12,597 nt of DNA from Anaerolineae bacterium (GCA_016929795.1 JAFGIA010000152.1:1-12597), one strand, 5' to 3'. Positions 1 to 7,565 are shown, counted from the first letter of the stretch. Made by a program: numbers and translations. Notes: generated by a model not told the origin, from the letters alone.

Positions 1-142
1 ACCAAAACATCGAGGGCGGCCTTCCAAGGCGACGAAAGCGCTTGTCGAGCGATGGTGCACATGACCACGGTTAAATGTAGAGCTACCAAGTAAATCCGGC
101 CAAGTTAAAGCACATTCATCGAACAAGCTGCAGAACGGAAAC

Positions 143-171
143 TTGGCACCTGGCTTGAACCGTGGTACACT
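143..171 (+). promoter_or_regulatory. Putative sigma70-type promoter for the TPR-like gene
   Basis: TTGGCA (143-148) and TACACT (166-171) are separated by exactly 17 bp, matching the -35 and -10 consensus at 5/6 and 4/6 positions. Transcription would start near 178 and leave a leader of about 85 nt before the GTG at 262. The rest of 1-261 holds no gene that I can support; two short frames run off the left edge and are not convincing. Confidence 0.45.
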
Positions 172-261
172 TGCCTTACCGGAAGGTCGTGGGAGACGTA
201 GCTGGCGGAGTGTATTGGGATTGGTTTCCTGTTCAGCAGAGATGAGCAAAAGAACAACTGT

Positions 262-639
262 GTGGTCGTAAGCGTGGACGTCGAAAATCCTGTTATCCGG
301 CTCTGCCTCGCGGGCTCGCGGGCAGAATTCGAGGGAAAAATCACAGAGGCGCACCGTCTGTACCTGCAAGCATGGGACATAGCCGGGGATGACTATGAAG
401 CGTGCATCGCTGCACACTATGTGGCCCGCCACCAGACAAGCGGGGAAGAAATCCTGCACTGGAACCAGGAAGCGCTTGCACGTGCCCAAGCCGTGAGCGA
501 CGAGCGAGTCGAAAGCTTCTACCCGTCTCTCTATCTGAACATGGGACGCTCGTACGAGCTGCTCGGAAATCAAGAAGAAGCGCAGCGCTACTATGCGCTG
601 GCTGCCGAGCTTGGCTTTCACCACCAGGCAGAGCCCTAA
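262..639 (+). CDS. Small tetratricopeptide-repeat-like protein
   Basis: This 125-aa, probably cytoplasmic, all-helical protein has no signal peptide or membrane segment. Residues 19-57 contain a helical pair (AEFEGKITEAHRLYLQAW, then YEACIAAHYVARHQ). Residues 88-117 form a clear TPR hairpin (SLYLNMGRSYELLGNQEEA, then the YYALAAEL helix). TPR units usually mediate protein-protein contacts, and no catalytic motif is visible. The frame is open from 202 and contains no ATG near its beginning. GTG 262 is the earliest reasonable start and GTG 274 (reading VDVENPVI) is an alternative. Neither has a strong Shine-Dalgarno, so the first residues are uncertain. I recall similar proteins of about 120 aa in Firmicutes and Chloroflexota, some with unsupported methyltransferase names; nothing here supports an enzymatic role. 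It is followed by the response-regulator remnant and the kinase on the same strand. Confidence 0.75.
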   Translation: MVVSVDVENPVIRLCLAGSRAEFEGKITEAHRLYLQAWDIAGDDYEACIAAHYVARHQTSGEEILHWNQEALARAQAVSDERVESFYPSLYLNMGRSYELLGNQEEAQRYYALAAELGFHHQAEP

Positions 640-674
640 CGTCATGTAAGCATCGGTGTGGAGCGGACAAAGCA

Positions 675-794
675 ATGACGCACGAGAAAGAAACAACCAA
701 GAACCCGTACCACATTTGCACCTGGCGGCCCATCGCCGCCTCATCTTGTCGGATCGTCAACGCACGCGACGTCGGCTGGTGCTTTGCAGACTGA
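675..794 (+). pseudogene. Decayed 3' end of an OmpR-family response regulator gene (remnant)
   Basis: A short frame ends at TGA 792-794, only 29 nt before the kinase start, exactly where the partner response regulator gene of a PhoB/PhoR-type pair usually ends. Its last 13 residues, IVNARDVGWCFAD, match the last 13 of the intact regulator at 11490-12248, [13 protein letters not shown], at 8 positions. The DNA agrees at 28 of those 39 bases, all ungapped, and both end in a stop. Further upstream only scattered matches remain (CACATT, then a Trp codon), with about four codons missing. The left limit is uncertain; 675 is the nearest ATG in frame and may mean nothing. I infer a relic of the winged-helix C-terminus (consensus TVRGVGYRF) left after deletion. 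The alternative, a real 39-aa protein, is less likely. Confidence 0.5.
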
Positions 795-823
795 GCACGC
801 GAAATTCGGGGGGGGAGTTGTCA

Positions 824-2602
824 GTGAAGGCAATCTGGTTCCACCATCTCCGCTGGCGCATAGCGCTGCCCTACGTCTTTTTGATCCTGGTCGCTACGCT
901 GAGTTTGACGCTCTATGTCTCAGACCAGGTGCGTCAGGTACGCCTGGCCGACCTCGAAGCCCAGCTTCTCGCCGACGCCCGCCTACTCGCCGGCATCGTC
1001 GCCCCACCCCTCACCGCAGACACGAATTCCGAGGCCCTGGACGACGCGGCGCGGAGCTGGGCGGAGCGGCTGGAAGCACGGGTGACGATCATAGGCGCCG
1101 ATGGCGTCGTCGTGGGCGAGTCGCACGAGAATCGGGCGCAGATGGACAATCATCTGCTGCGGCCCGAAGTCCAAAGTGCCTTGAACACAGGCCACGGCAG
1201 CAGCCAGCGCTACAGCGCGACGCTCGGCTATGAGATGATGTACGCCGCGGTGCCAATTCAATCGGGCGCGGGGCAGGTGCTGGGCGTGATGCGCGTGGCG
1301 TTGCCTCTGCGCCAGATCGAAGCCGGCGTGCGGGACCTACGCCAGAACATTGTCCTCGTCGGGCTCGTGACGGCCCTGCTGGCCGCCCTGCTGGCGGTCC
1401 TCATCGCCGAGCGCACTACCCGACCTGTACGTCAGTTGACCGGCGTGGCCGAACGCATGGCATCCGGCGACATGAGCGCTCGCCTCCTTCCTTCCACCCG
1501 TGACGAGGTGGGCCAGCTCACCCGTGCCTTCAACCACATGGCCGACCAGATCCGTCAGCAGGTGTCGACACTGGCCGAGGAACAGGGGCGGCTGGCTGCC
1601 GTGCTCGATCACATGGCCGACGGTGTGCTGATCACCGACACCCGCGGCAAGGTTCAGCTGATCAACGCCGCCGCCGCCCGCTTGTTGGACACGAGTGAGG
1701 AGCGGGCCATGGAGCGCCTCTTGGCCCAGGTGGCACCCTATCACGCTTTGATCGATCTGTGGAGAGCAGCTCGCGAGCAGGGCGAGGAATGTGTTGAAAT
1801 GATCGAGGTCAGCCACCACGGGCTCTTTTTGCAGGCCATCATCACGCCGTTTCCCGACACAGAAGTGGAAGGCTACCTGATCATCCTGCAGGATCTGACC
1901 CGCATCCGCCGCCTGGAGACGGTACGCCGCGACTTTATCAGCAACATCTCCCACGAGTTGCGCACGCCGCTAGCAGGGTTAAGGGCGCTGGTGGATACGC
2001 TCCGCGCCGGTGCAATCAAGGACCCGAAGGCAGCCAAACGGTTCCTGAAGCGGATGGATGCCGAGGTGGACGCCCTCACCCAGATGGTGGAGGAACTGCT
2101 GGAGCTGTCGCGCATCGAGTCCGGGCAGGCGCCGTTGCGCCTGGTGCCTACCTCGGTGGCCGAGGTGATAGTCCCACCGGTGAATCGCCTGCAGCCCCAG
2201 GCAGAGCGCGCCGGACTGGCGCTCAGGATCGAGCTGCCGCCCGGGTTGCCGCACGTGTCGACCGACGTCGATCGCGCCCGGTTGGTACTGACCAACCTCG
2301 TGCACAACGCCATCAAGTTCACGCCGCCTGGTGGGTACATCACCGTGGCAGCCCGGCAAGAAAAAGACGACGTGGTTTTTGCTGTGCAGGACACCGGCGT
2401 TGGCATTGCTGCGGAGGATCTGCCACGCATCTTTGAACGCTTTTACAAGGCCGACAGGGCACGCAGCGGCGGCGGCACAGGCTTGGGACTTGCCATTGCC
2501 AAGCACGTCATCCAGGGCCATGGCGGTCGGATCTGGGTCGAAAGCGTCGAGGGCCAGGGTAGCACCTTCTACTTCACCCTCCCCATCGTCGCGCCAGTCT
2601 GA
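824..2602 (+). CDS. Membrane sensor histidine kinase, PhoR/WalK-like (HAMP-PAS-HisKA-HATPase)
   Basis: This 592-aa inner-membrane kinase autophosphorylates a histidine and passes the phosphate to a response regulator. Domains in order: TM1 about residues 12-32; extracytoplasmic sensor region about 33-173; TM2 about 175-194; HAMP about 195-245 (TTRPVRQLT, then DEVGQLTRAFNHM); PAS about 258-360 (LDHMADGVLITD); HisKA about 367-435 with phospho-acceptor His377 in NISHELRTPL; HATPase_c about 480-590. The ATPase shows the N box (NLVHNAIKF, Asn491 and Asn495), G1 (D523-TGVGI), F box (FERFYK) and G2 (GGTGLGLAI, about 549-557). All key residues are present, so it should be active. The frame is open back to 656, but I chose GTG 824 because GGGGAG at 812-817 lies 6 nt before it and TM1 follows directly. 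The domain order is that of PhoR-type phosphate sensors, but the true signal cannot be read from sequence. No intact regulator gene adjoins it. Confidence 0.93.
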   Translation: MKAIWFHHLRWRIALPYVFLILVATLSLTLYVSDQVRQVRLADLEAQLLADARLLAGIVAPPLTADTNSEALDDAARSWAERLEARVTIIGADGVVVGESHENRAQMDNHLLRPEVQSALNTGHGSSQRYSATLGYEMMYAAVPIQSGAGQVLGVMRVALPLRQIEAGVRDLRQNIVLVGLVTALLAALLAVLIAERTTRPVRQLTGVAERMASGDMSARLLPSTRDEVGQLTRAFNHMADQIRQQVSTLAEEQGRLAAVLDHMADGVLITDTRGKVQLINAAAARLLDTSEERAMERLLAQVAPYHALIDLWRAAREQGEECVEMIEVSHHGLFLQAIITPFPDTEVEGYLIILQDLTRIRRLETVRRDFISNISHELRTPLAGLRALVDTLRAGAIKDPKAAKRFLKRMDAEVDALTQMVEELLELSRIESGQAPLRLVPTSVAEVIVPPVNRLQPQAERAGLALRIELPPGLPHVSTDVDRARLVLTNLVHNAIKFTPPGGYITVAARQEKDDVVFAVQDTGVGIAAEDLPRIFERFYKADRARSGGGTGLGLAIAKHVIQGHGGRIWVESVEGQGSTFYFTLPIVAPV

Positions 2603-2626
2603 GTGACATAGCCACAGCGCCGATTC

Positions 2627-4591
2627 TCATTCTCCGTACACTCGGCGCGCCGCAACCCTGGCAAACTCGTCCATCTTTTTCTGGCCGGTGGTTTGTGTAC
2701 GGGCGAAAGGGTTCTCTGCGTTTGTATGGGGATGGCGAGTAATTTCTGCGAGCATCTGAAGCAGTGTGTCGATCTCTTCCGCGTTGTTCTGAATGCCCAA
2801 ACTGATGCGGGTGAGGCCGGGCAGCGAGATTTGAGGGAAGAGGCTGACGACCACGCCCTGGAATTGCGCCAGCAGTGGATGGATCTTGAGCAGATGCTTG
2901 ATCAGCAGGTGGGCACAGTGGCAGCCATAGCGGGTGCCGATCCCACCGCGCTCGGCCAGTTGCCGGGCCACGCCGTCGGCCATCAAGCCTTTGACGCGAA
3001 AGACGATCACACCTCCTTTTTGCCCAAACCGGGGCGAGGCCGGGTCCTTGATTCCGAACACCTCGACGCCCGGGATCTGTGCCAGGCCGCGCAGCGCGCG
3101 CGCGGTGAGCGCCTGCTCTTCCTCCTGGATCACATCGAAACCGATCCGCTGCAAGAGCACGAGCGCCTTGCCCAGCGCCGCGATGCCCGCGACGTTTTCC
3201 TCGCCGGACACCCGGATCGACTCTAGCTCTGCCGGGTCAAAGTGCAGCAGCCCCCTTCGCGCCACGAGGACGCCCGTGCCAAAGGGCGCATACACCTTGT
3301 GGGCAGAGAAGGCGAGATAGTCGATGCCGCACGCTTCCACGTCTACAGCGCGGTGGGCAACGAGCTGCGCCGCATCGACCAGCAGGCGCGCGCCGTAGCG
3401 GTGGACGATCCGGCAGATCTCGGCCAGGTCGTTGTACACGCCGAGGACGTTCGAAGCACCGCTGACAGCCACCAGCTTGACACGCTTTTTCCCGTGCCGG
3501 CGTTCTTGATTGTGCGCGCGCAACAGTGCCTCCAGCGCGACCAGATCGACGAACCCTTCTGCGTCCACGGGAAAGCGGATCGACGACGCGCCCGGAACCG
3601 TGCGCCACGGCAGCTCGTTCGAATTGTGCTCGAGGAGCGTGTTCACCACCAGAGGCTTGACGCCCTGCTCCCGCTCCCGGCCCAGGCTTTCGGCGACGAG
3701 ATTAATCGATTCGGTCGTGTTTGAGGTAAAGAGGACGTCGTACTCATCTGGCGGCGCACCCAGCACCCGGGCGCAGATCGCCTTGACCGCGTGGACGATC
3801 GCTTCCTGCACACGCCGGGGCTCGCGCCACGCCTGACGAACCGCTTGCCAGATCGGCGCGAACGTGGGGGTGCTGGCAGCGTTGTCCAGGTTGATGTAGG
3901 GCCTGGTCCCATCTGCAGTGGGAACCTGAACGCCGCAGCCGATCAGGGTTAGCTGCAGCCGTTCAAGTAGCTCCCGTCCGGTGAATGGATCCAGCTCGTC
4001 CTGGTACAGGATGCTCGCGGCTGTGTGCTCTTCCGCGCCCGCAGTCTGGGCTGCGGGCGCGGCCTGGAATGCGTCGCTTTCGAAACACCGCGTCAGCCTC
4101 AGCGCGCTCACAAATGCGATGACGTTCACGATCGCTGGCGTGCCCGATTCAAACTTTTCCGCTCCCCTGGCCCAGATCGTTCTGCTCGGAAAGACAAGCC
4201 GGGCCGTCCCACCGCCCGGCTGGAAAGGGGCGCCACCGGGCAGCCTTCTGCGCTCCACCGCCAGTGCCATGACGCCGAGCGGCAGGCCAAGGTCATCGCT
4301 CGATACGATGTGATAGCTGGTGGGCTTGAGGCGCACCGTGAGCAGATGCGCCCTTCTTGGTGTCGAAAAGATGACTGTGTACCGCTCCCGGCTCAACCCG
4401 AGATGCTCCAGAACAATGTCCCTGGCCCGCTCGTACAGGTGCGTCGACACCATCGAGTTGTGCCCGCTGCCGCGGTGGACGTTCGAGTAGGTCTCCAATG
4501 CTGCCTCGACGCTCGCTTCCAGCTCACCCCACGCCTCCGAGCACGCTTCAGGCAATCCCGGTTCCTTCACGACAACAGAATACTCGTTCAA
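2627..4591 (-). CDS. Two-module class V aminotransferase / cysteine-desulfurase-like PLP protein
   Basis: This is a 654-aa cytoplasmic protein; usual class V enzymes have about 400 residues. Residues about 230-620 form a full PLP-dependent domain: NLDNAAST (234-241), His322 in LEHNSN (stacks on PLP), Asp406 and Gln409 in LLVDAAQ, Schiff-base Lys432 in SAHK, and Cys559 in RYGCHCAH at the position of the persulfide cysteine of CsdA/SufS-type desulfurases. Residues about 30-165 resemble the same fold (SNVHRGSGHNSMVSTH, YTVIFSTPRR, GGGTARLV, FESGTPAIVN) but lack the core with the lysine, so this is a non-catalytic module. The linker, about 170-205, is Ala-rich. The start is TTG 4591-4589: it overlaps the TGA of the upstream gene (TTGA) and has GGAG 7 nt before it. 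It is last in the five-gene cluster. The substrate is unknown; desulfurase, lyase or aminotransferase activity are all possible. Confidence 0.88.
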   Translation of the reverse strand: MNEYSVVVKEPGLPEACSEAWGELEASVEAALETYSNVHRGSGHNSMVSTHLYERARDIVLEHLGLSRERYTVIFSTPRRAHLLTVRLKPTSYHIVSSDDLGLPLGVMALAVERRRLPGGAPFQPGGGTARLVFPSRTIWARGAEKFESGTPAIVNVIAFVSALRLTRCFESDAFQAAPAAQTAGAEEHTAASILYQDELDPFTGRELLERLQLTLIGCGVQVPTADGTRPYINLDNAASTPTFAPIWQAVRQAWREPRRVQEAIVHAVKAICARVLGAPPDEYDVLFTSNTTESINLVAESLGREREQGVKPLVVNTLLEHNSNELPWRTVPGASSIRFPVDAEGFVDLVALEALLRAHNQERRHGKKRVKLVAVSGASNVLGVYNDLAEICRIVHRYGARLLVDAAQLVAHRAVDVEACGIDYLAFSAHKVYAPFGTGVLVARRGLLHFDPAELESIRVSGEENVAGIAALGKALVLLQRIGFDVIQEEEQALTARALRGLAQIPGVEVFGIKDPASPRFGQKGGVIVFRVKGLMADGVARQLAERGGIGTRYGCHCAHLLIKHLLKIHPLLAQFQGVVVSLFPQISLPGLTRISLGIQNNAEEIDTLLQMLAEITRHPHTNAENPFARTQTTGQKKMDEFARVAARRVYGE

Positions 4592-5286
4592 CGCATCTCT
4601 CCAGCCAATACCGGCGACCGATTACTTGCTGTCGCCTCGTCGGTGCCCCTGATCAGAATCCACAGTCCGATGACGAATTCAAAGGGAACGTAGGGGAGCG
4701 CCACGACGAACGGCACTTCAACCTCGAATATGCCCAACACGGTCGCGACCAGCAACGGCAGTACGGTAATCAGGCCCCAGAGCGACAGCGCGCGCGGGAC
4801 GATGCGCGAGCGGTAGAGCAGGTAGTAAAAGAGGATCGCTCCCGGACAAAAGACCAGCATGTGGATCTGAAAGCCGACGAAATCCATCGCTTCGAGCGCC
4901 ACGCCGGCCATCGTCTCGAGGTACGCAGGCTGTCCGGCGGCCGCGTATTCCTGGCTCATGCGCAATAGAGAGAAAGTGTCCCCCTTGCTGGCGGCCAGCA
5001 CTGCGGCTTCGACGATGTAGAATCCGAGCGCGACGAGGGCCGCCTTTTCATTCACTTTTCTCAGGCTCACAAACAACATCGCGCCCAGGAAGATGATGCC
5101 CAGGGCGGTGAGCATGTCGAGCAGGATGTTCGCGCGCATCAGCGCAACGTTTTCTGCGATGTTCAGCATCGTCGCTCCGATGTCGCCGGGCACGAGCCAC
5201 AACGGCTGCACGAACACGCCGCTGCTAAAAGAGGTGACGAACTGGAGCAAAAAGGCGACTCCCAGGATTCTTGAGGGTTTAATCAT
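4588..5286 (-). CDS. DUF4386-family multi-pass membrane protein (second copy)
   Basis: This 232-aa integral membrane protein has about six hydrophobic segments (near residues 6-26, 54-76, 83-100, 135-157, 168-188 and 193-213). The loop SRIVPRALSLWG after the fourth segment is the hallmark shared with the paralogue at 6467-7180 (SRLVPRWISVWGG) and is typical of DUF4386. The biochemical role of the family is unknown. I placed the start at ATG 5286 because AAGGA lies 9 nt upstream; the frame extends to a TTG at 5310 without a better ribosome-binding site. Its TGA is overlapped by the TTG start of the aminotransferase gene, which suggests translational coupling. A 130-nt gap carrying two hairpin repeats separates it from the upstream oxidoreductase gene. 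The assignment rests on motif and topology. Confidence 0.8.
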   Translation of the reverse strand: MIKPSRILGVAFLLQFVTSFSSGVFVQPLWLVPGDIGATMLNIAENVALMRANILLDMLTALGIIFLGAMLFVSLRKVNEKAALVALGFYIVEAAVLAASKGDTFSLLRMSQEYAAAGQPAYLETMAGVALEAMDFVGFQIHMLVFCPGAILFYYLLYRSRIVPRALSLWGLITVLPLLVATVLGIFEVEVPFVVALPYVPFEFVIGLWILIRGTDEATASNRSPVLAGEMR

Positions 5287-5326
5287 TTTGGTAATTCCTT
5301 GTCTCTGCAACTCGATGGGCTACGCG

Positions 5327-5398
5327 GATGGCGCCGGACTGTGGTCCGGCACGAGCAGGTGGTAGGAAGATGGTGCCGGATTGTGGCCCGGCACGAGC
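5327..5398. repeat. Two-copy REP-like palindromic direct repeat
   Basis: Two 30-bp copies (5327-5356 and 5369-5398) are identical at 27 positions and lie 42 bp apart start to start. Each contains a palindrome followed by CACGAGC. Copy 1 has a perfect 7-bp stem with a 4-nt loop, GCCGGAC-TGTG-GTCCGGC (5333-5350). Copy 2 keeps the outer five pairs. The unit looks like a dispersed REP-type element. It lies between the oxidoreductase and second DUF4386 genes, where it could act on mRNA stability or attenuate transcription. No U-tract follows either hairpin, so a classical terminator is unlikely. Confidence 0.75.
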
Positions 5399-5416
5399 GG
5401 GCAAGGGATTGGTGTG

Positions 5417-6457
5417 TCACTGCGTAACCAACACAATCTTGCCCGCGTACCCGCCGCGCTCGAGGATTTCGTGGGCGCGCGCGGCGTTCACCAGCGGGAT
5501 TCGTTCCGCCACAACAGGATTTATCTTGCCTGCCGACAAAAAGTCGAGGAGCTGCGCCAGCGTGTCGCGGTACCAGGCGTTGTCCTTCGACCAGTCGGGC
5601 GTGGACAGCACCTGTTTGCCGTCGGGAATGATCGCCAGGAGCGCCCGGGTGAGCAGCGTCGAGGGAATGACGCGCAGTCCGTCTGACTTGGTCGCCGCCA
5701 CGCCGAACCAGGCCAACCGCCCGCCCTTGCACAAGGCACGGTACGAGCGCCGCAACTGCCTGCCGCCGCCGATGGGATCGAACACGACGTCTACCCCGTC
5801 GTTGGTGAGCGTGCGGATGCGCTCGACAAAGTCCGCGGAGCGATAGTCGATCGGCGTCGCGCCGAGTGCCGACACGAGCTCGTGGTTGCGCGCGGATGCC
5901 GTGCCATACATCTCCAGTCCGGCCAGCCTGCCCAGATCGAGCAACGCAGTCCCCACGCCACCCGCCGCACCGTGGACGAGGATGCGTTCGCCGCGCTGCA
6001 CCTTTGCCGTGCGGTGCATCACGACGTGGGCGGTGAGATAGTTCACAACGGCGCACACGGCCTGAGCAGGATCCACGCCGTCGGGAACCGGTACGAGTTC
6101 GCTTGCCGGAAGGCAGACAAACTCGGAGTAGCCGCCGCCAACGCCGAGGCAGAAGGTGGCCCCAGCCACGATCTGCCCTGGCACGAGGGCCGTCACCCCC
6201 TCGCCCACCGCGTCCACCACGCCGGCAACGTCCTCGCCAAGGGTGAACGGCGGGCGCGGCGTGCCGGGCAGCCGGCCAGATCGGCGGAACATCAGATCGT
6301 AGGCCGAGACGCCGGCAGCGAGGACGCGCACCCGCACCTCGCTAGCACCCGGCTCGGGAAGGTCCTCTTCCATGACCTGCAACACATCAGGGCCGCCATA
6401 GCGCGTCACAATGACGCGCCGGTATTTTTGATCAGAAGCAGCGCGCTCCCCACTCAT
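5417..6457 (-). CDS. Zinc-independent medium-chain dehydrogenase/reductase (quinone oxidoreductase-like)
   Basis: This 346-aa cytoplasmic enzyme of the MDR superfamily is close in type to NADPH:quinone reductase / enoyl reductase / VAT-1-like members. The N-terminal GroES-like domain (about 14-130) carries GEDVAGVV (74-81) where zinc alcohol dehydrogenases have GHE, and no structural zinc Cys cluster is present, so it should be metal-free. The Rossmann domain starts at HGAAGGVGTA (162-171), the NAD(P)H-binding glycine motif. The end, GGYAGKIVLV, is typical of the family. It probably reduces a quinone or an activated carbonyl or alkene with NADPH; the substrate cannot be deduced. ATG 6457 follows a purine-rich GGGGGAG. 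The gap to the preceding DUF4386 gene is 9 nt, so the two are very probably cotranscribed. Confidence 0.9.
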   Translation of the reverse strand: MSGERAASDQKYRRVIVTRYGGPDVLQVMEEDLPEPGASEVRVRVLAAGVSAYDLMFRRSGRLPGTPRPPFTLGEDVAGVVDAVGEGVTALVPGQIVAGATFCLGVGGGYSEFVCLPASELVPVPDGVDPAQAVCAVVNYLTAHVVMHRTAKVQRGERILVHGAAGGVGTALLDLGRLAGLEMYGTASARNHELVSALGATPIDYRSADFVERIRTLTNDGVDVVFDPIGGGRQLRRSYRALCKGGRLAWFGVAATKSDGLRVIPSTLLTRALLAIIPDGKQVLSTPDWSKDNAWYRDTLAQLLDFLSAGKINPVVAERIPLVNAARAHEILERGGYAGKIVLVTQ

Positions 6458-6466
6458 CTCTCCCCC

Positions 6467-7180
6467 TCAGCTCACGACGTGCGAGACCGCACCAGGTGCG
6501 ACCGCCACCGAACTCAAGCCCTTCGCAATCAGCCACACCGCCATGACCATCTCTTGCAAAAAGATGGGAAAGTTGATCACCATCAGGGTCGTCATATCGT
6601 CGTGGCCGACGACGCCGAACAGGAGCAAGAAAGCTGTGGCAAAGTGCATCACGATGGCGACACCGCCCCAGACAGATATCCAACGAGGGACGAGCCTCGA
6701 TTGGTAAAGCACGTAGTAGAGCATCATGGCACCGAGGCTAAAGACGATGATCAGGATTGGGTTGATCGCATCGTGCGCTTTCAGCATAAAGGTGCCGAGG
6801 GATTGAAAGTAGGAAGCACTTGAAGTGTTTGCCGCCGCGTACTCGTGGCCGGCCAGGATGAGCAGCAGCCGGGTGGCGGCCATGAGGATATAGGCGGTCG
6901 GCTCCAGCGCTCCGCGGAACACCACGTACCCGAGCGCCAGAGGCTGGTTGTATTCGCGGAGGACCGGGTAGAGCAGTACGGGGATCATGGCGAGCGCCAG
7001 CCCCATCGCCAGCCACAAGAGGGCGCCTACGACGATCAGACCCTCGTGCGCGACAACCTGGGTGAGCAGGTCGGGACTGGTCAGCGTCGAATCGGTGAGA
7101 GATAAGCCGAGGATGGCCGCGCTCGTACCCAAGATGTAGAGGATTCCGACGGCGATTGCAGTTTTCCGGTTTCCGTTCAT
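6467..7180 (-). CDS. DUF4386-family multi-pass membrane protein (first copy)
   Basis: This 237-aa integral membrane protein has about six hydrophobic segments (near 7-27, 48-72, 83-110, 138-158, 168-187 and 200-220). Its conserved features are the N-terminal AVGILYILGT segment and SRLVPRWISVWGG after the fourth helix, the signature also seen in the paralogue at 4588-5286. The two copies are clearly diverged. No catalytic motif is visible and the family function is unknown. ATG 7180 overlaps the TGA of the preceding 89-aa gene (ATGA) and has AGGAG 7 nt upstream, so the start is well supported. It is second in the cluster, immediately before the oxidoreductase. Confidence 0.85.
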   Translation of the reverse strand: MNGNRKTAIAVGILYILGTSAAILGLSLTDSTLTSPDLLTQVVAHEGLIVVGALLWLAMGLALAMIPVLLYPVLREYNQPLALGYVVFRGALEPTAYILMAATRLLLILAGHEYAAANTSSASYFQSLGTFMLKAHDAINPILIIVFSLGAMMLYYVLYQSRLVPRWISVWGGVAIVMHFATAFLLLFGVVGHDDMTTLMVINFPIFLQEMVMAVWLIAKGLSSVAVAPGAVSHVVS

Positions 7181-7446
7181 GGTTCATCTCCTGTTCTACG
7201 TGGCAAATGACCGGCGTCGACGGGGCCGACAGATACGAGTGGCATGCCCAGGTTGCGCACTTTTTTGAGCAGACCATAGAGAGCGGCCTGGTCGGCGACC
7301 AGGCCGGTCAACAACGTGTCGCCGTCCTCATCGAGCGTGATCTTTAAACCGCCGAACCAATCGGCCCATTCACAGCCCAGGTGGCCCTTGATCCTGATTT
7401 GATAGACTACCGGTCGATCGATTCTTTGGTCGAGCTCGTTTGACAT
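7177..7446 (-). CDS. Conserved-looking small hypothetical protein, first gene of the cluster
   Basis: This 89-aa soluble protein has no signal peptide or membrane segment. Its core, about residues 14-73, reads as a compact alpha/beta fold: YQIRIKGHLGCEWADWFGGL (15-34), then ITLDEDGDTLLTG and DQAALYGLLKKVRNLGMPLVSV. I recall similar short proteins of the form 'RGHLd..W..WFdGl.i....G.t.L.G.v.DQaALhGlL..irdLg..LlsV' in Chloroflexota and related soil bacteria, but I know no assigned function. ATG 7446 was chosen over a GTG at 7488 because the conserved-looking part starts well after it; AGGTG lies just upstream. The promoter at 7508-7537 would give a leader of about 55 nt. The stop overlaps the next ATG by 4 nt. 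Confidence 0.7.
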   Translation of the reverse strand: MSNELDQRIDRPVVYQIRIKGHLGCEWADWFGGLKITLDEDGDTLLTGLVADQAALYGLLKKVRNLGMPLVSVGPVDAGHLPRRTGDEP

Positions 7447-7507
7447 GCACCTGCACCCGTTGTCGCCGGCGAGAGCGGTGTCGAGCACCGGCGTGATGTA
7501 TAGGCGG

Positions 7508-7537
7508 ATTATATGCGCCAGGCAGTATTAGTGTCAT
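7508..7537 (-). promoter_or_regulatory. Strong sigma70-type promoter for the five-gene cluster
   Basis: Read on the minus strand, ATGACA (7537-7532, 5/6 to TTGACA) and a perfect TATAAT (7513-7508) are separated by 18 bp. Transcription would start near 7501, about 55 nt before the ATG at 7446. It lies between the stop of the LuxR-type gene (7566) and the small gene, so the cluster can be transcribed independently of its upstream neighbour. No hairpin terminator for the LuxR-type gene was seen in this gap. Confidence 0.6.
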
Positions 7538-7565
7538 ACCACGAACGGGGTATTGGAGGTGTTAT

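Noticed and set aside
1..93. Frames open to the left edge: plus strand to TAA 91-93, and minus strand from ATG at 62 running off the edge
   Set aside because: Only 20-30 codons, no recognisable family, no clear ribosome-binding site; either could be the end or start of a gene outside the window but cannot be supported.
656..823. Extension of the kinase gene upstream to 656
   Set aside because: The extra 56 residues are Arg- and His-rich with no domain, overlap the regulator relic in another frame, and lie before a good GGGGAG site and the GTG at 824.
1337..1954. 205-codon open frame antisense to the kinase
   Set aside because: Composition is that expected of the complement of a GC-rich coding region; no family similarity and no start signals.
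2603..2626. Bidirectional terminator between the convergent kinase and aminotransferase genes
   Set aside because: The 24-nt gap shows no stem-loop with a T-run on either strand.
5333..5395. Rho-independent terminator between the oxidoreductase and second DUF4386 genes
   Set aside because: The hairpins are GC-rich but no T-run follows on either strand; a repeated REP-like element explains them better.
5882..6823. 313-codon open frame antisense to the oxidoreductase and first DUF4386 gene
   Set aside because: It spans two well supported genes on the other strand, is rich in His, Arg and Asp as shadow frames are, and matches no family.
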